Assembly: GCA_025163595.1 (NCBI GenBank)
Contig: CP104100.1
Coordinates: 434,001 to 498,000, forward strand
DNA length: 64,000 bases
Reading direction: 5' to 3'
Origin: Phaeobacter sp. G2
GTDB lineage: Bacteria; Pseudomonadota; Alphaproteobacteria; Rhodobacterales; Rhodobacteraceae
In this document: positions 35,621 to 44,511 of the stretch, one piece after another
Position numbering within the stretch: position 1 is the first letter of the stretch
How the letters are laid out: every line of letters begins with the position of its first letter
Program-made: the position numbers and the translations under genes
The notes under the pieces: generated by a model
Database searches by the model: none
What the model was told of the DNA's origin: nothing
What the model saw: the letters and a program-made list of their open reading frames with translations, nothing else

Positions 35621-36793
35621 ATGCAGGCTGGATTGATCATGTTGTGCCTGGCCTATGTGCTGAGCCAGTTTTTCCGCGCCTTTCTTGGGGTTCTGACCAC
35701 GGTGCTGGGACAGGATATTGGCGCCACGCCCAGTGATCTCGCGGATGCGTCTGGTATGTGGTTTTTGTCCTTTGCGGCGATGCAGCTGCCGGTGGGCTGG
35801 GCGCTGGACCATCTGGGACCACGCCGGACCTCTGCCTGGCTGTTGTTTCTGGGCGGCTCTGGCGGCGCGGCGGTCTTTGCACTGGCGACATCGCCTTTTC
35901 ATGTCAGCATGGCGATGTTCTTTATCGGCATCGGCTGTTCGCCGGTTCTGATGGCGTCATATTACATCTTTGCGCGCCAATACCCGGCGGCCCGCTTTGC
36001 CACTTTGGCGGCCCTGATGCTGGGCATGGGGTCGGTGGGCAATCTGGTGGCCTCTTACCCGACGGCCTTTGCGGTGGAGCACCTTGGCTGGCGGGCGACG
36101 CTCTGGACCCTGGCGCTGGCCTCGTGGTTGGTGGCTGCGGGTATTTTCCTGACGGTGCAGGATCCGGCCAAACCTGAGGGCGGCCAGAAAGGATCGGTGC
36201 TGGAGCTGCTGAAGATGCCGGTGCTCTGGGCGATTTTCCCTTTGATGTTTGTCTGCTATGCGCCCTCTGGCGCGCTGCGGGGACTGTGGATCGGCCCCTA
36301 CTTAACCGATGTCTACGGGCTGAGCACCGGCGAGGTCGGGCTGGCGGCGCTGGTCATGGGCGTGGCCATGGTGGCGGGCACCTTTGCCTATGGGCCGCTG
36401 GACCGGATCTTTGGCAGCCGCAAATGGGTGATCTTTACCGGTAACGCGCTAGGTGTGCTGGCAATGGTTGCCCTGATGTCCGTGACGGGCGCGCCGATCT
36501 GGATGCCCATCGCGGTGATGGCCTTTGTGGGCTTTGTGGGCGGCTCTTTCCCAGTGATCATTGCCCATGGCCGCGCCTTTGTGCCGCCGCATCTGGTGGG
36601 GCGGGGGGTGACGCTGCTCAACTTCTTTGGCATCGGCGGCGTTGGAATCATGCAGTTTGCCTCTGGTAGGCTGCATTCGAACATGGCCGGAGCAGCCCCG
36701 GCAGCGCCCTATCTGGCGATTTTTGGCTTCTTTGCGCTGTCTCTGGCGGTGGGATGTGTGATTTATCTGTTCAGCCGCGACCGGCTGGACTGA
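35621..36793 (+). CDS. MFS transporter
   Basis: A 390-residue twelve-helix carrier. The start MQAGLIML at 35621 follows AAAGGGAG by about eight bases; an earlier ATG (35570) begins a non-hydrophobic leader and is rejected. The loop 2-3 motif GWALDHLGPRRTSAW is clear, and the second half has the matching GPLDRIFGSRKW. It resembles the nitrate/sugar-phosphate-like MFS branch common in roseobacters. Substrate unknown. Confidence 0.88.
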   Translation: MQAGLIMLCLAYVLSQFFRAFLGVLTTVLGQDIGATPSDLADASGMWFLSFAAMQLPVGWALDHLGPRRTSAWLLFLGGSGGAAVFALATSPFHVSMAMFFIGIGCSPVLMASYYIFARQYPAARFATLAALMLGMGSVGNLVASYPTAFAVEHLGWRATLWTLALASWLVAAGIFLTVQDPAKPEGGQKGSVLELLKMPVLWAIFPLMFVCYAPSGALRGLWIGPYLTDVYGLSTGEVGLAALVMGVAMVAGTFAYGPLDRIFGSRKWVIFTGNALGVLAMVALMSVTGAPIWMPIAVMAFVGFVGGSFPVIIAHGRAFVPPHLVGRGVTLLNFFGIGGVGIMQFASGRLHSNMAGAAPAAPYLAIFGFFALSLAVGCVIYLFSRDRLD

Positions 36794-36837
36794 CCAAGCC
36801 CTTTAAATGCAGGGCAATTGCCTATATGAGACCCCAG

Positions 36838-36853
36838 CCGGCCATGAGGCCGG
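36838..36853. other. Short perfect hairpin in the asd leader
   Basis: CCGGCC atga GGCCGG lies 20 bases before the asd start and may affect its translation or mark the MFS transcript end. Confidence 0.35.
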
Positions 36854-36872
36854 ATGATACTGGAGAAACAAA

Positions 36873-37895
36873 ATGGGTTATCGCGTCGTCGTCGTTGGCG
36901 CCACAGGCAATGTGGGCCACGAAATGTTGAACATCCTGGCAGAGCGCCAGTTTCCTGCGGATGAGGTTGCCGTTCTGGCCAGCCGTAAATCGCTGGGAAC
37001 CGAGGTGACGTTCGGCGAGAAGACGTTGAAGACCCAGGATCTCGACACCTTTGATTTCACCGGCTGGGACATGGCGCTGTTTGCCGTGGGCTCTGACGCG
37101 ACCAAGATCTACGCCCCCAAGGCCGCCAAAGCGGGCTGTGTGGTGATTGATAACTCGTCGCTCTACCGCTACGACCCCGATGTGCCGCTGATCGTGCCCG
37201 AGGTGAACCCCGAGGCGGTGCATGGCTATGCCAAGAAGAACATCATCGCCAACCCCAACTGCTCGACCGCGCAGATGGTTGTGGCGCTGAAGCCTTTGCA
37301 TGACCGGGCCAAGATCAAACGCGTCGTGGTCTCGACCTATCAGTCTGTGTCAGGATCGGGCAAAGAGGCGATCGACGAGCTGTGGGAGCAGACCAAGGCG
37401 ATTTACAACCCGACCAAAGAAGTACCGCCAAAGGTCTACCCCAAGCAGATTGCCTTCAATGTGATTCCGCATATTGACGTCTTTCTTGACGACGGTTCCA
37501 CCAAGGAAGAGTGGAAAATGGTCGCCGAAACCAAGAAGATCATCGACAAATCCATCAAGGTCACAGCCACTTGTGTGCGAGTCCCTGTCTTTGTTGGCCA
37601 CTCTGAATCGATCAATATTGAAACAGAAGACTTCCTCGACGAAGACGAGGCCCGCGACATCCTGCGCGAGGCACCTGGCATCATGGTGATTGATAAGCGC
37701 GAAGACGGTGGCTATGTGACCCCGGTTGAATGCGTTGGTGATTTTGCCACGTTTATCAGCCGCATACGCCAGGATTCCACCATTGATAACGGCCTGAACT
37801 TCTGGTGTGTCAGCGACAACCTGCGCAAAGGCGCCGCCCTGAACGCGGTACAGATTGCCGAACTACTGGGCCGGGAAGTGCTCAAAAAAGGCTAA
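36873..37895 (+). CDS. asd: Aspartate-semialdehyde dehydrogenase
   Basis: A 340-residue NADP-dependent enzyme that reduces aspartyl phosphate to the semialdehyde, the branch point to lysine, diaminopimelate, threonine and methionine. The Rossmann loop is VVGATGNVGHEML at the N-terminus. The active-site Cys130 is in NPNCSTAQM. The second-domain motif HSESINIE with the catalytic His follows at about 243. TGGAG lies eight bases upstream. It stands alone, with its own terminator downstream. Confidence 0.97.
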   Translation: MGYRVVVVGATGNVGHEMLNILAERQFPADEVAVLASRKSLGTEVTFGEKTLKTQDLDTFDFTGWDMALFAVGSDATKIYAPKAAKAGCVVIDNSSLYRYDPDVPLIVPEVNPEAVHGYAKKNIIANPNCSTAQMVVALKPLHDRAKIKRVVVSTYQSVSGSGKEAIDELWEQTKAIYNPTKEVPPKVYPKQIAFNVIPHIDVFLDDGSTKEEWKMVAETKKIIDKSIKVTATCVRVPVFVGHSESINIETEDFLDEDEARDILREAPGIMVIDKREDGGYVTPVECVGDFATFISRIRQDSTIDNGLNFWCVSDNLRKGAALNAVQIAELLGREVLKKG

Positions 37896-37919
37896 AGCTT
37901 TTTACACTTTAGGTTAGGG

Positions 37920-37952
37920 GGGCTGCTTCGCAAGAGGCGGCCCTTAAACTTT
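37920..37952 (+). terminator. Rho-independent terminator after asd
   Basis: GGGCTGCTTC pairs fully (with G-U pairs) with GAGGCGGCCC around the tetraloop GCAA, followed by TTAAACTTTT. It begins 25 bases after the asd stop. Confidence 0.75.
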
Positions 37953-38023
37953 TGCAGGGCTGCCCAAATCTGGCCACATAACGCAATATCCTGAGGGTGG
38001 GATATGAAAACGGGGTTTGAGCC

Positions 38024-38401
38024 ATGTACTCGAAAGATTTTGAACGCGAAACACAGACAACCGGCGACGCAGCCATGCAACAGACGGCCTGGTCAAGCGC
38101 CAGTGATCAGGACCGTATGGATACCGAAATGGCCATCCAGTTGCGGATCATGCTGACGCCACATTTCCAAGAGGCCAAAACCTGGTCAGAGCTGCGCTCG
38201 GGGCTGCAGGGCAAGGGCTTTTACATGAAACGTGCCAAGGGCCATATGCATCTTTATGACGCGCAGAGCCATGTCAAAATCTGCACCTGTGCCTTCTTGG
38301 GCTTTCCTGCCGCAGATCTGGAACAGCGGTTCAAACGGGTGCGTCCGGTGCGCAAGGCGCCAACCCGCATGATGGCAGCTGCCCCTGTGGCGCAGCACTG
38401 A
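38024..38401 (+). CDS. Small conserved hypothetical protein
   Basis: A 125-residue protein with no signal peptide. The C-terminal 70 residues (TWSELRSGLQGKGFYMKRAKGHMHLYDAQSH, then CAFLGFPAADLEQRF) resemble the short domain that follows the nuclease in some MobA-like relaxases, which ends in L..RFG. There is no relaxase here, so only the small domain is present. It is rich in Met. Its own terminator follows at 38476. Function unknown; the call rests on pattern only. Confidence 0.6.
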   Translation: MYSKDFERETQTTGDAAMQQTAWSSASDQDRMDTEMAIQLRIMLTPHFQEAKTWSELRSGLQGKGFYMKRAKGHMHLYDAQSHVKICTCAFLGFPAADLEQRFKRVRPVRKAPTRMMAAAPVAQH

Positions 38402-38475
38402 TCTGATCCAGGGACTATGCTCTTCCCATTGGCGCTGCCCGCGTGCAGTCTGCGTCGCGCAGCCAATGAGGTTCA

Positions 38476-38508
38476 AAACGGTGCCAGAACGGCGCCGTTT
38501 TTGCTTTC
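38476..38508 (+). terminator. Rho-independent terminator after the 38024 gene
   Basis: AAACGGTGCC pairs with GGCGCCGTTT (one G-U) around AGAAC, then TTGCTTTCTT. It is 75 bp after the stop. Confidence 0.75.
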
Positions 38509-38679
38509 TTGAGGTGGCGAAGCTTCGGCAAATTTGCGCCAGATCGCAACTGCTTGGCAACTTCTGCTTTTAGCTGCGACTTGATACTCTACTGTCAGGA
38601 CTATTGAGCGGGTCGACTGCTGTTTCACTCAGGGGCGGTGGGACAGGGCCTGCACTCCAAACCTGATTGTGAGATATTC

Positions 38680-40344
38680 ATGCGTTTTTCCCTCTCCTTG
38701 CTGTCGTTGCTGGCCAGTTCGGTCGCCAGCCTTGCCTGGGCCGATGACATTACCGTCAACAGCCAGGTGACCGAGGTCACGGTCTACCCAGAGGTGGCTG
38801 CGATCACCCGCCGTGCGGAGTTTGACCTGCCAATCGGTCAACATCGTCTGATCCTGAGCAATATTCCCTATTCGGCGGATTTGGAAACGCTGCAACTGGA
38901 TCTGACCGGGGCGCGACAGACTGCGCTGTTGTTCCGTGAGGATGGCGCGCCGCCTCGACGGGCTGACGATCCAGAGGTTCTGGCGGCTGAGGCGGTGATC
39001 AAAGAGGTTGAGGCCCGTATTCAGGCGGTTCGCGATGAGGCAAGCCGGGCCGAGAGCGACGCGGCGGCGGCGCAAACGGCGATTGGTTTTTTGCAGCAGC
39101 TGGGCAGCAATGAGGGCCTGGCAGAGGCTGGCGCGGAGGCCCTGCGCGATATCACCCGGATGATCGCGACGGAGGCCGGTGCCGCAGGCAAGCAGGCGTT
39201 GGAGGCCCAGATCCGCGCCCGCGCCATCGAGGATCAGCTGGAGGACCTTGCAGAGGAGCTGAAAGATGCTGAACAGGCCCTGGCAGCCGTCGCGGTTCAG
39301 GATGCAAATCGGTTCTATCTGGTGGTTGCGGTGGATGTGACCCAAGCCGGACCCGGCGCGCTGGAGCTGAACTATTTCACCAGTGGATACGCGTCCTCGC
39401 AGCCAAGCTATGAGTGGCATTTGACCACGGGGGAGACCCCCGAGTTGGAACTGAAGCGCGGCTTTGACGTCTGGCAAGCAACCGGCGAGAACTGGAACGG
39501 CGTTGATCTGACGATATCAACCCTGCAACCGGGGGAGCGCGGGACACCTTCCCACATCAACGCCCTACAACGGTGGCTGCAGGACCCGCGCCCGGAACCA
39601 AAAATGCGCAACCAGGATTTTGCAGCATCCGATGATTCCGGAGTTGGTTTGCTGGCGCAGCCAATCGTCGAGCCCATGATCATGGAAGAGGGCGCTGGCG
39701 GTGTGCAATGGGGGGCGGATACCAGCGGACCCGGGGCCAGCTATCATTTTTCCCATCCTGTTTCCATTGCCTCTGGCCCGGATATTCTGAAGCTTGAGAT
39801 GGACAGTCTGACCACAGAGGCCGAAGTACTGGCAGTTGCGGTACCGATGCGGGATGAAACCGCCTATCGGGTGGCGAAGTTTACCAATGATTTTGACGGT
39901 GACTTGCTGGGAAGTGCTCGGGTGCCGATGTTTGTGGATGGCAAACTGGTGACCTTTTCGAAGTTCGAAAGACTGGCCGTTGGGCAAGAGGCTGAACTGG
40001 GCTTTGGCGCGCTGCACGGCCTGCGCCTGACACGGGATGTGTTGCAGAAAAGCGAAGGTGAGCGTGGGATGATCTCGCGCAGCAACCAGCAGCAGGAAGT
40101 GGTCGAGATTTCTGTGGAGAACCTGACAGGGGAGACCTGGCCGCTGCGCCTGATGGACCGGGTGCCCTATAGCGAGCAGGAAGAGCTGGAAATCAGCTGG
40201 AGTGCCGCGCCCAGTGTCAGCGAGGAGAATGTCGACAAACAGCGCGGTATTCTGGCCTGGGAGTTTGATCTGGCTCCGGGAGCGGACCGGCTGATCCGTC
40301 TGGAAACCACCTTGAGCTGGCCTGAGGGCAAGCTGCTGCGCTGA
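38680..40344 (+). CDS. Exported DUF4139/mucoidy-inhibitor-A-like protein
   Basis: A 554-residue secreted protein. The start MRFSLSLLSLLAS begins a signal peptide cleaved near AWADD; the frame extends 14 codons upstream without a better site. The N-terminal 90 residues (EVTVYPEVAAITRRAEFDLPIG) are the MuiA-type domain. Residues about 100-210 form a coiled coil (Ala/Glu/Arg heptads). The rest is the beta-rich DUF4139 domain (WNGVDLTISTLQPG; PYSEQEELEISW). Such proteins are envelope-associated, with unclear function. Copy B of the hairpin repeat lies after it. Confidence 0.85.
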   Translation: MRFSLSLLSLLASSVASLAWADDITVNSQVTEVTVYPEVAAITRRAEFDLPIGQHRLILSNIPYSADLETLQLDLTGARQTALLFREDGAPPRRADDPEVLAAEAVIKEVEARIQAVRDEASRAESDAAAAQTAIGFLQQLGSNEGLAEAGAEALRDITRMIATEAGAAGKQALEAQIRARAIEDQLEDLAEELKDAEQALAAVAVQDANRFYLVVAVDVTQAGPGALELNYFTSGYASSQPSYEWHLTTGETPELELKRGFDVWQATGENWNGVDLTISTLQPGERGTPSHINALQRWLQDPRPEPKMRNQDFAASDDSGVGLLAQPIVEPMIMEEGAGGVQWGADTSGPGASYHFSHPVSIASGPDILKLEMDSLTTEAEVLAVAVPMRDETAYRVAKFTNDFDGDLLGSARVPMFVDGKLVTFSKFERLAVGQEAELGFGALHGLRLTRDVLQKSEGERGMISRSNQQQEVVEISVENLTGETWPLRLMDRVPYSEQEELEISWSAAPSVSEENVDKQRGILAWEFDLAPGADRLIRLETTLSWPEGKLLR

Positions 40345-40390
40345 GCCAGATTTTGTCCAGGCCATATACCTCCATCAGGCCTTGCGCATA

Positions 40391-40472
40391 AAGGGGGGGC
40401 TCCCGCCCGGAACGGGAATGGATCAAAGATCCACCCGTTCCCGTTGGGCCCAGCACCGCTGTCGCGGTGCTG
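40391..40472 (+). repeat. Dispersed two-hairpin repeat, copy B
   Basis: Block 1 is GGGGGGCTCCCGCCCG. The first hairpin is GAACGG-gaat-GGATC aaa GATCC-ac-CCGTTC. Block 2 is CCCGTTGGGCCC. The second hairpin is AGCACCGC tgtc GCGGTGCT, followed by ggTTTT. It lies between the converging ends of the DUF4139 gene and livM. Confidence 0.85.
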
Positions 40473-40584
40473 GTTTTGTGAGGGGGCACCGCTGGCGCGG
40501 TGCAAAAAAGAAAGTCTGCTGAGAAGGCTCTCAGGGGCAGGTCTGCCCTGAGGCGCCTGTTTTAAGTTTGTGAAAGGGCTGCGC

Positions 40585-40639
40585 GTCAAGGGTGAACCGC
40601 GCTGGCGCGCGGCCGCTTGCAGCGGCCCTTGACCCGCGA
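40585..40639 (+). repeat. Second hairpin repeat family, copy Y
   Basis: It runs from GTCAAGGGTGAACCGCGCTGG through an inner hairpin GGCCGCT tgc AGCGGCC to CTTGACCCGCGA. The outer ends (CGTCAAGGG and CCCTTGACCCG) also pair. It aligns with 22359-22410. Confidence 0.6.
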
Positions 40640-40679
40640 AACACAGCGACCCGTAGGTGGCAGCTCGTAAGGGGCCGGG

Positions 40680-41750
40680 CTAGCGGTTTTCGCGCAGCCG
40701 CCCCACAACGCCGGTTGGGAAGAAGTAGACGCTGAGGATAAACAGCACACCCAGCCAGAGCAGCCAACGGTCGGCGCTGAGCAGTTCCGGCAGCAGCGGC
40801 AGTCCCTCGACCAGATGAGAGGCGGCGCCCATCAGGTTTTGCAGGTAGTTCTGCGCCAGCACAAACAGGGTGGCGCCGATCATCGCACCATAGAGCGTGC
40901 CCATGCCGCCGATGACCACCATCAGGAGGATATCAATCATCAGCTCCATCGACAGCACGGTGTCGGGGCCCACATAGCGCAGCCAGACCGCATAAAGAGA
41001 GCCCGCCAGTGCCGCAATTGCCGCTGAAAGGCAGGTGGCGGCCACGCGGTAGTAGACTACCCGGTAGCCAATGGATTCGGCGCGAAAGTCATTTTCGCGG
41101 ATTGCCTGCAGCACCCGGCCAAAGGGGGAGTTCACCACGCGCAGCAGCGCCAGAAACAGCAGGGTGGCGCCAATGAAAACAAAGTAGTAGGCGAGCAGTT
41201 TGCCGTTCAGTTTGACGCCAAAGAGGGTGCCGCCAAAGGTGTCTTTGCCAAATTTGAAGGCAGGGCCAAGTTCGCGCGGGGTTTTGAAGGTGAGGCCATC
41301 CTCGCCGCCCGTCAGGCCCGAGAGCTGGCTGACAAGCACCGCCACCGCGGAGGCCACCGCGAGGGTGATCATGGCAAAGAAGATAGCCCTGACGCGGAGC
41401 GAAAACAGCCCGATCAGCAGCGCCAGAGCCGCTGCCAGACCTGCGCCTGCCAGGGCGCCGATGGCGATGGCATCAAAGCCGCGTCCCATATGGGCAGAGG
41501 TCAGGGCAACGCCGTAAGCACCGATGCCAAAGAACATGGTATGGGCAAAACTGACGATACCGCCATAGCCCAGCAGCAGATCATAGCTGGCCACCAGCAC
41601 GATAAAGATGCAGATCCGCGCCGCGGTATCAACTGTGCGCACGCCGGGAAACAAGAAGGGGGCCAGCGCCAGGCAGAACAGAATGCCGCCAAGGATCAGC
41701 GCCAGTGGCAAGGAACGCGGCATATCGCCAGAGAGAAGAGAGCGGATCAT
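40680..41750 (-). CDS. livM: Branched-chain amino acid-type ABC transporter permease LivM
   Basis: A 356-residue inner-membrane permease, the longer of the two in HAAT-type importers. The start at 41750 overlaps the livH stop (ATGA). The BPD_transp_2 fold is evident: YDLLLGYGGIVSFAHTMFFGIGAYG (about 55-80) and the coupling EAA-like loop RENDFRAESIGY (about 205). It works with the LivH permease and two ATPases to import the ligand bound by the periplasmic protein. It is the last gene of the cluster; two hairpin repeats lie beyond it. Confidence 0.92.
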   Translation of the reverse strand: MIRSLLSGDMPRSLPLALILGGILFCLALAPFLFPGVRTVDTAARICIFIVLVASYDLLLGYGGIVSFAHTMFFGIGAYGVALTSAHMGRGFDAIAIGALAGAGLAAALALLIGLFSLRVRAIFFAMITLAVASAVAVLVSQLSGLTGGEDGLTFKTPRELGPAFKFGKDTFGGTLFGVKLNGKLLAYYFVFIGATLLFLALLRVVNSPFGRVLQAIRENDFRAESIGYRVVYYRVAATCLSAAIAALAGSLYAVWLRYVGPDTVLSMELMIDILLMVVIGGMGTLYGAMIGATLFVLAQNYLQNLMGAASHLVEGLPLLPELLSADRWLLWLGVLFILSVYFFPTGVVGRLRENR

Positions 41751-42778
41751 TTTGCTTTTACCACCGGAATCATACCCATAGGGCGCCACATCAGAATGGT
41801 GACCATCAGGGCAATATTGGAAATGAGGGCGGCTTTGGGCTCGATAAAGGCGATGTAGTTCTGCATCAGCCCAACCAGGAGCGCGCCGATGAAGCAGCCC
41901 TCAACCGAGCCAAGCCCGCCGATGATCACCACGATAAAGATCAGGATCATCGCGTGATTGCCCATATGGGCGGTGATCACCTCTTGGTAGAGCGCCCACA
42001 TGACGCCCCCGAGCCCCGCAAGGGCAGAGCCGGCAATAAAGACACCGACAAAGACCAGCTTGAGCCGGTAGCCAAGCGCCTGCACCATTTCACCGTTTTC
42101 GACACCGGCGCGCACAATCAGGCCAATTTTGGTGCGGCGAAGCACCCAGCGCATGGTGGCAAAGACCGCAAGGCCCACGGCCACCGCCACCAGCCGGTAT
42201 TTTTCGATCGCGGCGCCGGCAAAGGTCACGGCACCTTTCAGGGCTTCGGGGCGGTTGAAATAGATCTCTTCCGGACCCCAAAGCACGATGATCAGCTGTT
42301 CCACCACGATGAGCCCGCCCATGGTGACCAGGATCTGTTTCAGGTGATGGCCATAAACGGGGGCGACAATGACTTTTTCAAAGGCATAGCCCATGGCGCC
42401 AGTGGCCAGCATGGCCCCGATGACAGCCAGCAGCACCGCGCCGAGGTTGAGCATCAGCGAGGGGGCTTCGGTCAGGTGGCCCAGTCCCATCAGCACGGTG
42501 ATGCCGACAAAGGCGCCGACAGAGACAAAGGCACCATGGCCAAAGTTGATCACATCCATCAGGCCAAAAACCAGCGTCAGTCCCGAGGCCATGATGAAGA
42601 TCATCATGCCCATGGCGAGGCCGGAAACTGTGAGGGTCAGCCAGCTGGCAGGATTCAGGATCGCGAGAAATCCGGCGATGGCCAGCAGCGGCACCAGCAG
42701 GACGGGCATATAGGGGCCGATGCGCTCAGACAGGGTGGCCTGGGCCATCGTGGGCGCATGTTCGGGGGCGGCACTCAT
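41747..42778 (-). CDS. livH: Branched-chain amino acid-type ABC transporter permease LivH
   Basis: A 343-residue permease with about eight to nine helices. Family marks are FGLMDVINFGHGAFVSVGAF (about 75-95) and the coupling loop RAGVENGEMVQALGY (about 225). It is coupled to livM by a four-base overlap and follows livF by 86 bp. The longer-than-usual loop at about 105-150 is ordinary in HAAT permeases of roseobacters. Ligand type is set by the binding protein. Confidence 0.92.
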   Translation of the reverse strand: MSAAPEHAPTMAQATLSERIGPYMPVLLVPLLAIAGFLAILNPASWLTLTVSGLAMGMMIFIMASGLTLVFGLMDVINFGHGAFVSVGAFVGITVLMGLGHLTEAPSLMLNLGAVLLAVIGAMLATGAMGYAFEKVIVAPVYGHHLKQILVTMGGLIVVEQLIIVLWGPEEIYFNRPEALKGAVTFAGAAIEKYRLVAVAVGLAVFATMRWVLRRTKIGLIVRAGVENGEMVQALGYRLKLVFVGVFIAGSALAGLGGVMWALYQEVITAHMGNHAMILIFIVVIIGGLGSVEGCFIGALLVGLMQNYIAFIEPKAALISNIALMVTILMWRPMGMIPVVKAK

Positions 42779-42864
42779 ATCAGAGCCTCCATCAGTTTAT
42801 AGGGCGCGGGGGCGGAGTTTCCAGCCAGGAACGGGCTGGGGGAGAAGCTTTGGAACCGGGACAT

Positions 42865-43587
42865 TCAGTGGGTCTCCATGCTGAGGCCCATCAGCCGTTC
42901 CTGCAGGGCAGCATCGCGGCCAAGGTCCGCCATCTCGCCGGACCAGATCATCCGGCCATCATCCATCACGTTGGCGCTGTCGCCAAGGGCTTTGGCGACG
43001 GCAAAATTCTGCTCCACCAATAACACCGAAGCACCCTGATCTTTGAGATCTTTCAGAGCCTTGGCCATGGTCGAGATGATTGCGGGCGCCAGGCCTTTGG
43101 TGGGTTCATCAATCAAGTATAGCTTACGTTCTTCGATCATCGCGCGGGCAATCGACAGCATCTGTTTTTGCCCGCCTGACAGCGTGCCGGCATCGGATTT
43201 CCAGAATGTTTTCAGCGGCGGGAAGGCGGTGAAGATCCAGTCGAGCCGGGCCGAGTTGATCGGGCCGCTGACCGCGGCGAGGGTCATGTTTTCTTCAACC
43301 GTGAGATCGGCAAAGATGCCCATGTCTTCGGGCACAAATCCGATACCAAGACGGGCTATGGCCGGGGTGGGCAGCTTGGTGATGTCGGTGCCGTCAAACA
43401 GGATGCGGCCCTGATGGGCGCGCCAGTGGCCGATGATGCTGCGCAGGGTGGTGGTTTTGCCAACACCGTTGCGGCCCAACAGCATGGTGACACCGCCACG
43501 GGGCACCGCCAGATCGACGCCCTGTAGAATATGGTACTGAGCGATATTGGTATAGACGCCCTCCAGCGTCAGGATGGCATCAGACAT
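42865..43587 (-). CDS. livF: Branched-chain amino acid-type ABC transporter ATPase LivF
   Basis: A 240-residue ATPase. Walker A is GRNGVGKTTT, the signature LSGGQKQM, Walker B LYLIDEPTKGLA, the switch His region VLLVEQNF (Gln-Asn in place of His, as in LivF). The start MSDAILTLEG at 43587 overlaps livG by eight bases; the longer frame lies inside livG. Confidence 0.94.
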   Translation of the reverse strand: MSDAILTLEGVYTNIAQYHILQGVDLAVPRGGVTMLLGRNGVGKTTTLRSIIGHWRAHQGRILFDGTDITKLPTPAIARLGIGFVPEDMGIFADLTVEENMTLAAVSGPINSARLDWIFTAFPPLKTFWKSDAGTLSGGQKQMLSIARAMIEERKLYLIDEPTKGLAPAIISTMAKALKDLKDQGASVLLVEQNFAVAKALGDSANVMDDGRMIWSGEMADLGRDAALQERLMGLSMETH

Positions 43588-44356
43588 CTGCGAGAATTCC
43601 TTCGAGACCACGGCCCATATAGGCTTCTTGTACCACATCCGAGGCCATGACCTCAGCCGGGGCGCCATCTGCGGCCAGGGCACCATTGTGCAACACGATA
43701 ATGCGATCCGCGAGGCTGCGGATCACGTCCATCTTGTGTTCGACCAGCAGAATGCTGCGGTCTTTTTGCTGTTTCAGCTCGGCAATCAGATCCAGCACCA
43801 CCGGGGCCTCATCGACGCTCATGCCGGCGGTGGGTTCGTCAAACATATAGACATCCGGGTCCTGAGCGATCAGCAGGGCGACCTCCAGTTTGCGCTGGTT
43901 GCCATGGGACAGCTCCGAGACCACCTGATCCCGTTGATCCAGCAGATGCACCCGGGCGAGGATCTCTTCGGCCTGATCCGTCAGGTCCTGGTGGCGCGAC
44001 ACCATGGACCACAGGTTAAAACCACGCCCCAGTTTTGCCTGCACCACCAACCGCAGGTTTTCCAGCACGCTCAGCCCTGGAAACAGATTGGTCAGCTGAA
44101 AGGCGCGGCCGATGCCGGCCTTGGTGCGGGCAGAGACCGAGGCGCGGGTGATGTCGCGACCGCGCAGTGACACCTGACCGGCGGAGGCCGGGATCTGGCC
44201 TGATATCAAGTTGAAATAGGTGGTTTTTCCGGCGCCATTGGGGCCGACAATCGCGGTGAGCTCACCGGCGTTAAACGCGCAGCTGACGGCATCAACAGCC
44301 ACATGGCCACCAAAGCGGACGGTCAGGTCACGGGTCTTCAGAATGGGTTGGGTCAT
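43580..44356 (-). CDS. livG: Branched-chain amino acid-type ABC transporter ATPase LivG
   Basis: A 258-residue ATPase. Walker A is GPNGAGKTTY, the signature ELSHGNQRKLE (LSHGNQ in place of LSGGQ, normal in this subfamily), Walker B VYMFDEPTAGMS and the switch ILLVEHKMD. The start MTQPILKTRDL is chosen over a longer frame with Cys-rich, repeat-like codons. It follows a terminator hairpin after the binding-protein gene, so it is probably made at a lower level than that protein. Confidence 0.94.
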   Translation of the reverse strand: MTQPILKTRDLTVRFGGHVAVDAVSCAFNAGELTAIVGPNGAGKTTYFNLISGQIPASAGQVSLRGRDITRASVSARTKAGIGRAFQLTNLFPGLSVLENLRLVVQAKLGRGFNLWSMVSRHQDLTDQAEEILARVHLLDQRDQVVSELSHGNQRKLEVALLIAQDPDVYMFDEPTAGMSVDEAPVVLDLIAELKQQKDRSILLVEHKMDVIRSLADRIIVLHNGALAADGAPAEVMASDVVQEAYMGRGLEGILADV

Positions 44357-44459
44357 TTTGATCTCGGAGTGTTCTCTGCAGGCACGTGCCGCGCAACTGG
44401 CTGCGCGCCCGGTCTGAGAAAAGGGGCAGACTGGGGCCGCGCGGCCCGCTGCTGAAAAA

Positions 44460-44492
44460 CCATGGCCCAAAGATGAGATCCCTGGGCCATGG
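44460..44492 (-). terminator. Attenuator hairpin between binding-protein gene and livG
   Basis: CCATGGCCCA and TGGGCCATGG form a perfect 10-bp stem with a 13-base loop. On the minus strand it is followed by TTTTTC. It lies 20 bases after the stop at 44512 and likely ends most transcripts there. Confidence 0.7.
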
Positions 44493-44511
44493 AGATTGAC
44501 TGTTTACAGGC

